Of a stretch of 64,000 nucleotides of DNA, positions 1 through 9,620 are shown one piece after another; position 1 is the first letter of the stretch; every line of letters starts with the position of its first letter. The translations under genes and the position numbers were made by a program. Under the pieces are notes generated by a model that was not told where the DNA came from, ran no database searches, and was given only the letters and a program-made list of their open reading frames with translations. Source of the DNA: Oncomelania hupensis (Eukaryota; Mollusca; Gastropoda; Littorinimorpha; Pomatiopsidae); NCBI GenBank assembly GCA_036898135.1, contig CM072511.1, positions 75,370,840 through 75,434,839 on the forward strand, given 5' to 3'.

Positions 1-850
1 AAGAAGTGGAGAGAGTGCATGCATATAAGTATTTAGGTGTGGTTATCGATGATAGATTCACTTGGAATGATAACACAAAATACATTTACAAGCGACTGCA
101 AAGTAGAATGTTTTGTTTAAGAAAACTGAGATCCTTTAATGTAAAACAGGAAATTTTACAAATGTTTTATACAGCTGTAATAGGAAGCATCATTTCTTTT
201 GGAATCTCATGTTGGGGAGGAAACGTATCACAAACAGAAAAACGAAGATTGGACAAACAGATAAAAAATGCTAGTGGGGTGGTTGGGAGAAAACAGGATG
301 ACATAGCGACGATACATAGCAGACAAGTTACAAAAAAGCTGACTGCAATTTTGGCTGACAGTAACCATCCACTTTTCTTGGAATTTGACTCTCGACGGAT
401 AGACAGGAGTGGACGTTTTAGGGCACCAGTGGGAACATCAAATAGGTACAGGAACTCATTCATACCACTTGCCATTCAAGCACATAACAAACAAGTCGGT
501 AGGTCTTACTAAACATACTCTACAATAGCATCCTGTATTATTTATTATTATTACAACTCTCATGCAGCTTAGTTAGTTTAATTTTTTTTTTAAATTTAAT
601 AGTTTATATGTTTACACACTAATAAGTTTTAAATTCTCATATTTATCTGTTCTTACGTAAATCCGTTTTACTGCTTAATTGAAATATCTGCATTATGAAA
701 ATATGTCCATGTGTTTGAAGATCATTAATAATGTATAAATATTTATGTGTGTGTAAAAGAAGAATGAATGGACATGTTTAATTGACAGACAATGTAATTT
801 CCATGCTTTTGGATTAATAAAGTAATATCTTATCTTATCTTATCTTATCT
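1..850 (+). mobile_element. L2/CR1-like non-LTR retrotransposon, 3' end
   Basis: A reverse transcriptase C-terminal coding stretch is followed by about 300 bp of AT-rich 3' UTR, an AATAAA at 816-821 and a short tail of TATCT units (827-850). A coding end, polyadenylation-type signal and pentanucleotide tail is the usual 3' structure of L2/CR1/Rex-type LINEs. The 5' part lies outside the window, so the target-site duplication cannot be tested. The clade is inferred from the protein style only. Confidence 0.75.
3..512 (+). pseudogene. Reverse transcriptase C-terminal fragment (L2/CR1-like LINE)
   Basis: About 169 residues are open to the window edge, so the true start is not visible. They carry a YKYLGVVIDD block, which in LINE proteins follows the RT palm (thumb entry), then FYTAVIGSIISFGISCWGG and the RLDKQIKNASGVVG region typical of the post-RT C-terminus in L2/CR1/Rex-type elements. 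The protein would copy LINE RNA into DNA at a nicked target, but no catalytic YADD/FADD is within the visible part. The frame is uninterrupted to a stop at 510-512, close to the annotated 3' tail, so this is the native C-terminus. Whether the whole element is intact cannot be judged. Confidence 0.72.
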
Positions 851-1748
851 TAATTTACAACAAAAAAATAAAATAATAATAAAATAAATAAATCAAACTT
901 AGAACCTGAACAAATAAATAAAATAAAAACCTCAATGATCAAGAGGTAAAGATTTGTAAAAGAAACTAGAAAGCAGCCAAAAAAATAATATTATAAAAAT
1001 AAAGTATACATACACTCAAAAGTTTATAATTTATTAGCTACAAGTAAAACATATTGAATTTAAGTAGATGTATTGAAGAAATTCTCATAAAAAATTAAAA
1101 TGAATGCAAACTGCAAACAAAACAAACAAAAATTGTACCGAGATTCCAGTAGGCCTATTCTAACCTAGATACTTTCAAGCCGATCTACCTTGCAGTAAGT
1201 TTTCCACAAGCCCAGCGCATAAGTAAAGATGAAGATACCATCTATAAATAGTGCACTACAGGGGAGGCAGCTTACAATGGACTAGGCCAACTCAGCATTG
1301 TTTAATGTTGATAGACCAGAACCCGGCCATTATTAATTATTTAAAGTTTGCTAACTTAAAATTATTTAAAATTTTCTTCACAGTAAATTATAACCATGGA
1401 AAAAAAATTTACTTCTATAACGTTAAACTGACCTATTTAAAATTAAATAAGGCCTATTAATTATAAGTTCCTAGTTCACAATGGCAGCCTACAGTACTGA
1501 GACTGGCTAAGCCTAGAGATCGTTGTGTGCGTGAAATGGTACCCTACTTCAAATTGTTATTCCAAAGTTGAACCGCAGTATTTTATAAAAAGATTAACAC
1601 CATTTGACAGAGAAAACATTACAGATTGTAGGGGTGTATGTTTCAATATAAAAATAATTAAAACAACAACCTAACTTGTAAAACGAAAAAGGCCCATTTT
1701 CTTCCCTACATTTTCATCACTTCCAGCAATCGCATTCAAAAGAAACAT
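851..1748. other. AT-rich non-coding interval
   Basis: No supportable gene. The sequence is AT-rich with short A-runs; the small open frames have no recognisable protein character. The last 12 bp (1737-1748) form the upstream target-site duplication of the SINE that follows. Confidence 0.5.
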
Positions 1749-1938
1749 GGTGGGGTCGGGTAGCTCAGTTGGTAGAGCGTCTTACTAGTAAGCGAAAGGT
1801 ACCTGGTTCGAATCCCGGATTGGCCAATGAGTGACCATATTATTTTCCCCTTACCTTCAACTGGTTCGCTGGTGTTAGAATAATGTGACCAGTAGTCGCC
1901 TATACGCTTCGGTGTCGTGTGACTATAATCTACAGTTA
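1749..1938 (+). mobile_element. tRNA-derived SINE with perfect 12-bp target-site duplication
   Basis: A tRNA-like head has a box A (TAGCTCAGTTGGTAGAGCG) and a box B (GGTTCGAATCC), the internal RNA polymerase III promoter. It is followed by a non-tRNA body ending in a CCTATACGCT...ATAATCTACA block. The insertion is flanked by identical 12-bp repeats, CAAAAGAAACAT, at 1737-1748 and 1939-1950. A second full copy lies at 33904-34083 (minus strand) and a 3' fragment at 18202-18255. SINEs carry no protein and depend on a partner LINE. Confidence 0.88.
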
Positions 1939-1950
1939 CAAAAGAAACAT

Positions 1951-2377
1951 ACCAAAGTGTTCAGCAAGATGTCCTCTGATTGGTCACCAAATATCAAGGC
2001 AATCCAATCAAAATTGAGCTTGGAATTCCAGTTTAAAAATAGGTTCCCCATCCGGGAAGCCAAGCAAAATGGTGCCATGCCTAGTAACCTCAAGCGGAGA
2101 GCATTTTAGCCCAGTCTATCAGCATTTTCTCATCAATAAACTCGCATTTAATAACAAAAGTAACACTACTTTTTTATTTTGCCATTTATATACAACTTTT
2201 CTTCATAAAGTAATATAAAATATTGTTTAAATAAAAAACGATAGCTTGTTAAAGTGTACAACTGCACTCTAAGTGGAATTTTCTACTCCTCAAGCGGCCT
2301 GCATTGGACTAGCTACAACATAGTAATGAAAATTACAACTTTTGTAAATGCTGTTTTGCAGCTGTGTGCGTCTGGAA
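1951..2377. other. Intergenic sequence, nothing recognised
   Basis: No coding or structural RNA signal. It ends in an AATAAT-rich stretch (about 2378-2405), which is the 3' tail of the adjacent minus-strand LINE. Confidence 0.4.
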
Positions 2378-3790
2378 AAATAATAATAATAAAAATAATA
2401 ATAATTAGCATTTGTAAGGCGCATACCCTGCGGATCTTGGCACGCACACACCAACATTCATCTAATCATACATTCATGTTTTATACTAGACTAGACAGCA
2501 TAGAAATGCATACACACATGCAGACACACGACACACACAAAAACAGAATACTAAATGAAGAAAGAATGTAAATTACATAAAGTGCTGCTGAAAGAGAAAG
2601 GTTTTTATTTTGCTTTTAAAACTTTAAATTGAAGGAGAGTGACATCGGAAGGAAGAGAGTTCCAGAGCTGAGGTCCATAAACAGAAAAAGAGCAGAGACC
2701 ATGTGATTTCCTTTTGTAGTGGCCTTGGCGGAGGAGTTGAGTATCGCTCGAAGAGCGAAGGGTGCGAGGAATGTACAGTGACTAACTCATTAAGATATTC
2801 GGGAGCTGATCCAGTAATGATATTGTAGCAAATACAGGCTGCTTTATAATTTATGCAGTTTAAAACAGGTAACCAGTTATTCTTTATGCATTTTAAAACA
2901 GGTAACCGGTGAAGTTGAGCAAGAGAGGGGTGCATGGTTGTTTTCGATTTGACTTCAAAACAAGCCTCACAGCAGCGTTCTGAACTTTTGAAGGGGTGCT
3001 AGGGTAGAGTCATTGCAGCCAATAAGTAAAGAGTTGCAATAGTCTATTCTGGACAGTACACGAAGTAACTAGTGTTTTTGTGGCATCTACAATGAGGAAG
3101 TGATGGATGGAACTGATTTGCCTTAATTTGAAATAGCACATTTGGCATACTTTTGAAATGTGATCATTCATTGAAAGCTCAGAATCAAGGATAACTCCTA
3201 AATTTCTGGTCAGAATAGTGAACAGTGGAAGATCCAATGGTAAGAGAAGGGGCAGAGATAGGAGTTGCACTTGGGAAAAGGAGAGCTTCTGTCTTGTCAT
3301 TCAGTCTGAGCATGTTGTTTGTCATCCATGTCTTAATATCAGTAGTACAGTCACGTAGTGTGTCCGTCACAAGGCTTTGCAAACTTTTGAAGTTGTGCAT
3401 CATCAGAAAAAAAGATGATCAACAAAGTGTTGCTTGATGACAAAGGATAATGGAGTGGTATACAGCACGAACAAAACAGGACCCAAGACAGAGCCTTGCG
3501 GGACACTAAAAAAGAGAGGAGAAGCAGCAGAGGAAGAATTGTTGACAGATACATACTGAGAACGGTTTTGTAAGTACGATGAGAACCAATGAAGAGCTGT
3601 GGACTGAATGCCAAACAGACTCTCAAGGCAAGATGGTATGATCTATCATGTCGAAACGCAGCAGAATTGTCCAGAAGAAGAAGAACAGAGATGTTGTCAT
3701 GGTCAAATGCAGAAAGAATATCATTGCAAACACGCAGATAATTTGAATGACTTGCCATCTTGTTTATCATGCTTCAGATCATTTGGAAAT
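2378..3790 (-). mobile_element. L2-like LINE, 5'-truncated and frameshifted
   Basis: On the minus strand, broken frames give in order: an FSDDAQL-type RT active-site region (a change from F/YADD), an RNLGVILDSELSMNDHI block, an ISSIHHFLIVDATKTLV block, and a C-terminal AACICYNIITGSAPEYLNELV followed by a WNSLP-type region. This order matches L2-type LINE RTs. The 3' end runs through a GCGCCTTACAAATGC segment into an (ATT)n-like tail at about 2378-2405. Several frameshifts and stops make it a fossil. The 5' limit near 3790 is approximate. Confidence 0.72.
2624..3770 (-). pseudogene. L2-like reverse transcriptase, degraded
   Basis: Coding remnants lie in at least three frames (about 3770-3351, 3403-3010 and 2935-2624), so at least two frameshifts separate the active-site region from the C-terminus. 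Visible blocks are an SDDAQL-type active site, LRLNDKTEALLF, LGVILDSELSMNDHIS and CICYNIITGSAPEYLNEL. The family is a LINE reverse transcriptase. This copy cannot make a functional enzyme. Confidence 0.65.
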
Positions 3791-4530
3791 TAATTTTTTG
3801 AGTCAATGATTCTAATTTTTCATTCAATATATTGCAAGTGTAGCTGAAATGTGAATACAAGATACTGGCTTGGAGAAGAATACAAAATTCCCCATCTTGA
3901 GCGTTTGTAGTATGTTGCTCCATTTTTGATCATTAAATGTGTGTGTGCGTGGGTGTGGGTGCAATAAAGAAGAAGAATGTATTTCAACTTTTATATATTT
4001 AGTATTAAATTTGACTGCATTTCATTGCCCAGAAGTAAAAACCCATACAGGGTTCGTACTGAATCAACAAAACAAAATTCCCCAACCTTTTCCCAACCCA
4101 TGAGTAAAATTTCCCAACCATAGTCGGCATATAATAAAGATCAGATATCGAAACACATTTTTTTTTTTTTAACAGCTTTAGGAAAATTCTTTTTTTTATT
4201 TGCAGTAAGCTTAAAATACACCAAACTTTCACTTAATGAGTTAATCCAAAACGTTCAAACAAATTTTAAATTTTTTTTTATAAAAATGTCTAGTTTTATA
4301 TATTGTAAGCTTAAAATTTACAAGATCACAATCACAATGACAGTCATGGTTATATTAGATAGAAACTTTCACTTAATCCAAAACATTATTGATTTAAAAA
4401 AATCTTTTTAAAAAAGCTTAAGAAAAATGTCTTTTGTTATTTGCAGTAAGCTTAAAATTATAAAAACAATTTATATAGTCAACATCATACTCATCACAGA
4501 CATTGTAGGAGAGCCTGGCTCTTTTCCGCT

Positions 4531-7131
4531 ATGTCTTTATTTACACTGGCTATTTCAGCCTGTATATTTTCATATGAAAATATACAGGCGGTCCTTGACC
4601 AAGTGCCGAAGAAGGACATAGTCATAGTGCAAGGCGACTGGAATGCCAAGGTTGGCCAAGATGCGCACCGCAACTGGGGAGACACATGCGGACCCCACTG
4701 CAACAACGAGACAAATGACAGGGGTCTGAGGCTATTGGAGTTTGCCAGATACAACAATCTGGTACTGGCAAACACGCTTGGTCTCCACAAAAAATCCAGA
4801 CGATGGACATGGCACAGTCCCGGCGGGGAACATCACAACCAGATCGACTACATCATGGTCAAGAAACGCTTCAGATCAAGCATCAACATTGGCAGGACAC
4901 GCACTTTTCCAGGAGCAGACATTGGAAGTGACCACGATCTCGTGATGATGTCTTTCCGGCTCCATTTGAAGAGAGTAAATACAGCAAAGTGCACTAGGCT
5001 GAAGTTCGACCTGGACAAACTGCAAGACCCGGAGGTGGCAAAAATATTTCAGGCCACAATTGGAGGGAAATTTGCACCACTGCTTATTTTGGGGGCAGGC
5101 GAAGTAGATGTCAACACCATGACCAATACCTTCAACTCAGCTGTAACAGATGCCGCCACTGAGATCCTTGGCAAGCACCGACCAAAGAAGAAGCCGTGGA
5201 TCACACCTGAACTTTTGGATCTGTGTGATAAACGAAGAGAGTTAAAAAAGAAAAAGAACACCTCACAGGGAGCTGATGTCTACCGAAAAATCAACAATGA
5301 CATCCGAAAAGGCATGCGCACAGCAAAGGAGAACTGGATAGAAGATCAATGCCAGGAAATAGAGAACAATCTGAACAAGAACAACAGCAAGAAGGCCTAC
5401 CAGACTGTGAAGCGGCTGACAAGTGTTAAACAGCCCAAAGTCTCCACTATCCAAAGCAAGTCTGGCATTTGCCTTACAGAAGAACAAGAAGTCTTGGACA
5501 GATGGACAGAGTACTGCTCTGACCTTTACAACCATACACCAAATGGAGACCCATCAGTTCTAGCATGTCCCGAGAGCAGAGAAGAAGAAGAAATCCTCCC
5601 AATTCTCCGGGAAGAAGTTGAGGCAGCAGTGCAATCGCTGAAGAAAGGGAAGTCAGCGGGAGTGGACAACATACCAGCGGAACTGCTACAAGCAGGAGGA
5701 GAAGCGATGACTGATGCTCTCACCACTATCTGTAACAAGATCTGGCAGAGTGGGGAATGGCCTACACCATGGACCCAGTCGCTTGTCATCACTCTTCCTA
5801 AAAAAGGTAACCTTCAGGAGTGTGAAAACTACCGCACCATCAGCCTCATCAGCCATCCCAGCAAGGTCCTCCTGAAAATAATACTCAACAGGTTGAAACC
5901 ACAAGCTGAACAAATCATAGCTGAAGAACAAGCAGGATTCATGGCAGGGCGAAGTACCACTGAACAGATTTTCAACCTCAGAATAATCTGTGAGAAATAC
6001 CTACAGCACCAACAACATCTATATCATGTGTTCATAGACTTCAAGAAGGCATTTGACCGAGTCTGGCATGCAGCTCTATGGGCAACCATGAAAGTGTACA
6101 ACATCAGCCCTAAAATCATAGAAGTCATCAAAAGCCTGTATGACAAGGCTACCAGTGCAGTCCTCCATAACAGCGTCATCGGGAACTGGTTCAGAACAAC
6201 AATCGGTGTGCGTCAAGGATGCCTACTCTCTCCAACACTCTTCAACATCTTCCTAGAGCGCATCATGTCAGATGCTCTTGCAGATCACGAAGGCACAGTC
6301 AGCATAGGGGGCAGAGCAATCTTCAATCTTCGTTTTGCGGATGATATTGATGGATTGGCTGGAGAGGAACAAGAACTTGAACAGCTTGTACAGAGGCTTG
6401 ACACCACCTCCAGAGCTTATGGAATGGAAATAAGTGCAGAGAAGACCAAAATGATGACCAACAACACCAATGGCATCAACACGGACATCAAAGTACAAGG
6501 CCAATCCCTCAACACAGTGCACAGCTTCAAATATTTAGGAGCCATTGTGTCAGACAATGGGTCTCGACAGGAAGTCCTCTCCAGGATCGCACAAACAACT
6601 GCTGCCCTGACAAGGTTGAAGCCCATTTGGAAAGACAGAACCATCAGTCTACATTCCAAAGTAAGACTGCTGCGATCTCTGGTCATCTCCATCTTCCTAT
6701 ATGCTTGCGAAGCATGGACCCTCACAGCAGATCTCCAACGAAGAATACAAAGCATGGAGATGAGGTGTTACAGAAGACTTCTGTGCATTTCCTATACCCA
6801 ACACATCACCAACGTTGAAGTCCGACAGACCATCACACAAGCCATTGGACAACACGATGACCTGCTCACAGTGGTGAAGAAACGGAAACTCCGATGGTAT
6901 GGCCACGTCACCAGATCATCAGGCCTTGCAAAGACCATTCTGCAAGGCACAGTGCAAGGAGGTAGAAGAAGGGGGAGACCGAAAAAGAGGTGGGAGGACA
7001 ACATTCGAGAATGGACTGGTTTGACACTGAGCGAAGCCATGAGGGCTGCTGAGGACAGAGAAAGATGGAGTATGCTGGTTAAGCGATCATCTGTGGTGCC
7101 CCTACGACCTTCGGGTTATGGGACAGGATAG
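4531..7131 (+). CDS. Endonuclease-reverse transcriptase of RTE copy A (N-terminally truncated)
   Basis: An 866-residue open frame. The first ATG (4531) lies in flanking transposon sequence, so roughly the first 15 residues are not native. The remainder keeps the C-terminal half of the APE endonuclease (GDWNAKVG with catalytic D and N, HHNQIDYIMV, and the terminal SDH), the RT (LVITLPKKGN, DFKKAFDRVWH, RQGCLLSPTLFN, catalytic FADD) and the C-terminal RWYGHVTRSS and RGRPKKRWEDN blocks. The first endonuclease blocks (WNVRTL and the glutamate block) are absent, so target nicking should be lost although the RT is intact. It differs from the 55.6-kb copy at only a few residues (for example AIFN for AISN), indicating a recent insertion. 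Confidence 0.85.
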   Translation: MSLFTLAISACIFSYENIQAVLDQVPKKDIVIVQGDWNAKVGQDAHRNWGDTCGPHCNNETNDRGLRLLEFARYNNLVLANTLGLHKKSRRWTWHSPGGEHHNQIDYIMVKKRFRSSINIGRTRTFPGADIGSDHDLVMMSFRLHLKRVNTAKCTRLKFDLDKLQDPEVAKIFQATIGGKFAPLLILGAGEVDVNTMTNTFNSAVTDAATEILGKHRPKKKPWITPELLDLCDKRRELKKKKNTSQGADVYRKINNDIRKGMRTAKENWIEDQCQEIENNLNKNNSKKAYQTVKRLTSVKQPKVSTIQSKSGICLTEEQEVLDRWTEYCSDLYNHTPNGDPSVLACPESREEEEILPILREEVEAAVQSLKKGKSAGVDNIPAELLQAGGEAMTDALTTICNKIWQSGEWPTPWTQSLVITLPKKGNLQECENYRTISLISHPSKVLLKIILNRLKPQAEQIIAEEQAGFMAGRSTTEQIFNLRIICEKYLQHQQHLYHVFIDFKKAFDRVWHAALWATMKVYNISPKIIEVIKSLYDKATSAVLHNSVIGNWFRTTIGVRQGCLLSPTLFNIFLERIMSDALADHEGTVSIGGRAIFNLRFADDIDGLAGEEQELEQLVQRLDTTSRAYGMEISAEKTKMMTNNTNGINTDIKVQGQSLNTVHSFKYLGAIVSDNGSRQEVLSRIAQTTAALTRLKPIWKDRTISLHSKVRLLRSLVISIFLYACEAWTLTADLQRRIQSMEMRCYRRLLCISYTQHITNVEVRQTITQAIGQHDDLLTVVKKRKLRWYGHVTRSSGLAKTILQGTVQGGRRRGRPKKRWEDNIREWTGLTLSEAMRAAEDRERWSMLVKRSSVVPLRPSGYGTG

Positions 7132-7143
7132 GGACAGGATAGG
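4562..7143 (+). mobile_element. RTE-like LINE, copy A, 5'-truncated, flanked by 10-bp TSD
   Basis: Nearly identical to the full-length copy at 55313-58670 from about 4574 onward. The 3' end has GGGACAGGATA-type tail units. ATTTCAGCCT is present at both 4552-4561 and 7144-7153, a 10-bp target-site duplication. Twelve bases (4562-4573) between the TSD and element sequence complete a 30-bp perfect palindrome (4559-4588). The insertion lies inside the hAT-like element. Confidence 0.88.
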
Positions 7144-7153
7144 ATTTCAGCCT

Positions 7154-7238
7154 TCTTTTTAGTTGCCCTTCGTCTCAGGGCATTAGATTGAGAGAGCAGA
7201 GATAGAGCACTAAGTCGTTCCGCTTCATCAGCCCTAGC
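7154..7238. other. Residual hAT interior between two RTE copies
   Basis: An 85-bp spacer separates the 3' tails of RTE copies A (+) and B (-), which are arranged tail to tail. No gene. It belongs to the host hAT-like element. Confidence 0.5.
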
Positions 7239-7414
7239 TATCCTATCCTATCCTATCCTGTCCCGTAACCCGAAGGTCGTAGGGGCACCACAGATGATCG
7301 TTTAACCAGCATACTCCATCTTTCTCTGTCCTCAGCAGCCCTGATGGCTTCGCTCAGTGTCAAACCAGTCCATTCTCGAATGTTGTCCTCCCACCTCTTT
7401 TTCGGTCTCCCTCT

Positions 7415-7843
7415 CAGAGGTGCCAACCAGTACGGATTGACCGTATTTAATTCCGGCGAAGTGAATTAAATACGGAAATACGGTAGCTTTTATAAAAATA
7501 CGGAGGAAAAGTTGCCGATCGTTTATCTTTGCCAGCGGTGCTTCTGTAACGGTTTCTGGTCTCATAATACTAGTACTCCTGCACTCACTGAACGTCGCTG
7601 TGTTCAACAAGCTGATTTTCATGGTGAATTTATAGTAAAACAAGTGTGGTGTTCAACAAGCTGATTTTTATCGTGATTTTAGAGGATTGAAAATAGCCTT
7701 CTGTTTCAGAGGGAAGCCTGTCGTTACTTTATAGTGTCATAGGCTAGGTTTTGCGAGGAAAAAAACAAACTGACAAGTGTTAAAAAATACTGACAAACGG
7801 GTCCGGAAATACTGACAAGAAGATTAGGGGGTTGGCACCTCTG
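7415..7843. mobile_element. MITE with 14-bp TIRs and 6-bp TSD (hAT-like)
   Basis: Perfect 14-bp terminal inverted repeats CAGAGGTGCCAACC are at 7415-7428 and, inverted, at 7830-7843. CCCTCT is duplicated at 7409-7414 and 7844-7849. The target is RTE copy B, where uninterrupted copies have one CCCTCT-type site. The element is 429 bp, has no coding capacity and shows repeated ATACGG/CCGTAT boxes. The CAGAGGTG end is hAT-like and the 6-bp duplication matches the element at 62430-63034. Confidence 0.85.
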
Positions 7844-7849
7844 CCCTCT

Positions 7850-8770
7850 TCTTCTACCTCCTTGCACTGTGCCTTGCAGAATAGTCTTTGCAAGGCCTGA
7901 TGATCTGGTGACGTGGCCGTACCATCGGAGTTTCCGTTTCTTCACCACTGTTAGCAGGTCATCGTGTTGTCCAATGGCTTGTGTGATGGTCTGTCGGACT
8001 TCGTCGTTGGTGATGTGCTGGGTATAGGAAATGCCCAGAAGTCTTCTGTAGCACCTCATCTCCATGCTTTGTATTCTTCGTTGGAGATCTGCTGTGAGGG
8101 TCCATGCTTCGCAAGCATATAGGAAGATGGAGATGACAAGGGAGCGCAGCAGTCTTACTTTGGAATGTAGACTGATGGTCCTGTCTTTCCAAATGGGCTT
8201 CAGCCTTGTCAGGGCAGCAGTTGTTTGTGCGATCCTGGAGAGGACTTCCTGTCGGGACCCATTGTCTGATACAATGGCTCTTAAATATTTGAAGCTATGC
8301 ACTGTGTTGAGGGATTGGCCTTGGACTTTGATGTCCGTATTGATGCCATTGGTGTTGTTGGTCATCATTTTGGTCTTCTCTGCACTTATTTCCATTCCAT
8401 AGGCTCTGGAGGTGGTGTCAAGCCTCTGTACCAGCTGTTCAAGTTCTTGTTCCTCTCCAACCAATCCATCAATGTCATCTGCAAAACGAAGATTCGAGAT
8501 TGCTCTACCCCCTATGCTGACTGTGCCTCATGGTCTGCAAGAGCATCTGACATGATGCGCTCTAGGAAGATGTTGAAGAGTGTTGGAGAGAGTAGGCATC
8601 CTTGACGCACACCGATTGTTGTTCTGAACCAGTTCCCGATGGCGCTGTTGTGGAAGACTGCACTGGTAGCCTTGTCATTCAGGCTTTTGATGACTTCAAT
8701 AATTTTAGGGCTGATGTTGTACACTTTCATTGTTGCCCATAGAGCTGCTTGCCAGACTCGGTCAAACGCC
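7850..8770 (-). pseudogene. RTE copy B reverse transcriptase fragment, interrupted
   Basis: From the 5' side the fragment encodes the KVYNISPKIIEVIKSL region, RQGCLLSPTLFN, FADD, KTKMMTNN, FKYLRAIVSDNG (L-R-A where other copies read L-G-A) and RWYGHVTRSS. A frame break lies near 8515-8530. The RGRPKKRW end is split off by the MITE at 7415-7843, after which translation runs into MITE sequence. It is not functional. Confidence 0.75.
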
Positions 8771-8791
8771 TTCTTGAAGTCTATGCCCTAT

Positions 8792-8842
8792 AGCTGCCCT
8801 CAAGCCCTAGCTGCCCTGCAGCCCTAGCTGCCCTGCAGCCCT
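8792..8842. repeat. 17-bp tandem repeat, three units
   Basis: Three consecutive units of AGCTGCCCTGCAGCCCT (first unit with one variation, CTCAAG). The array lies directly at the 5' junction of RTE copy B and at the end of the hAT transposase fragment, and may have arisen at that insertion. Confidence 0.8.
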
Positions 8843-9620
8843 AGCTGCAGCCTCCAAACTAGTGATGTCCTCTTGAAGGTGCTGTCTCTTAGCCTTAAGC
8901 ATATCCACCTCCTCAGTCGCAGCCTTTCTTTTTTGTGCTCTCATCTCTGTGGCATGTTTCTCCCTCTCGTCCTCCAGATAGGCATGGTACTTACTCCTAG
9001 ATGAAGATGCATATACCAGCATCTCTTTAGTTACTGCAACTTCGTCAGGGCCACCAGCTCTTCTTATTTTATCTAACACCAGCCGCCTGGCAACTAGATT
9101 ATTTTTCTTTAGGTTCTCCACCATGGTCATCTTGTTAATGCTGAACCCCCTCTCTACTGTCGCCTGGCCATGGCTGAGGATCAGCAGCTGCTGGACTACA
9201 TCCCAGAGAAGAGAGAGCTCCTTTCGACCAGCCAGATGTTTGAAAAACAGTTCATCTACTTGGTCATTGCTTGGGTCGAAGTTTTGAAACGGTCATTGCT
9301 TGGGTCGAAGGTTTGAAACTGTAGTATGCTGTTTTCTGACAGCACACTTTCACGAAATCGCCTGAACTGGGACTTGATTTGATCGCAGTTGACTTCTTTT
9401 ACTCTTTCAGCATCACAGAGAATTCTTAGTGACAGCTCCAGTTGTTTCAAATTCAGACAAGCCTTCTTCTGACAGAAGCAGCTTAGGACTCATCCATGCT
9501 AAATTTCTAACAATTTGATATTTAATTGGGGCTTTGTCCATGATCTTTTTAACTATAGCCAGGAGAAAATCACGGCATTCCATCTTAAAAGTTTGACAAG
9601 CCTTTTCAGTTGCCCCATTC
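8807..9620 (-). pseudogene. hAT-family transposase C-terminal fragment
   Basis: The minus strand reads, across one frameshift near 9440, a CRDFLLAIVKKIMDKAPIKY block, then LWDVVQQLLILSHGQATVERGFSINK, then NLVARRLVLDKIRRAGG and a basic coiled-coil tail. ATVERGFS followed by conserved residues is the signature of the hAT C-terminal dimerisation region. The DDE-bearing central part and N-terminal zinc finger are absent. A 29-30 bp direct duplication at about 9259-9318 further breaks the frame. The fragment belongs to the 4048-10186 transposon. Relatives of this type also occur as domesticated genes, but this copy is broken. Confidence 0.68.

Larger units (their letters stand above)
7239..8785 (-). 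mobile_element. RTE-like LINE, copy B, 5'-truncated
   Basis: The minus-strand 3' tail of four GGATA units abuts 7239. Homology with the full copy runs to 8785, where it ends in the DFKKAFDR-coding region. The 5' part of the RT and the whole endonuclease are missing. The body is interrupted by a MITE at 7415-7843. Possible TSD remnants (GCCCTAGCT-like) lie at both ends but are imperfect on the 5' side. Confidence 0.85.

Noticed and set aside
1750..1826. A functional tRNA gene
   Set aside because: Box A and box B are present, but the acceptor stem does not pair convincingly, and the unit continues into a SINE body bounded by a TSD with a second copy elsewhere.
6268..6906. Several long minus-strand frames opposite the RTE reverse transcriptase
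   Set aside because: They recur at the same place opposite every RTE copy and mirror its codon pattern; they are antisense shadows of the RT gene.
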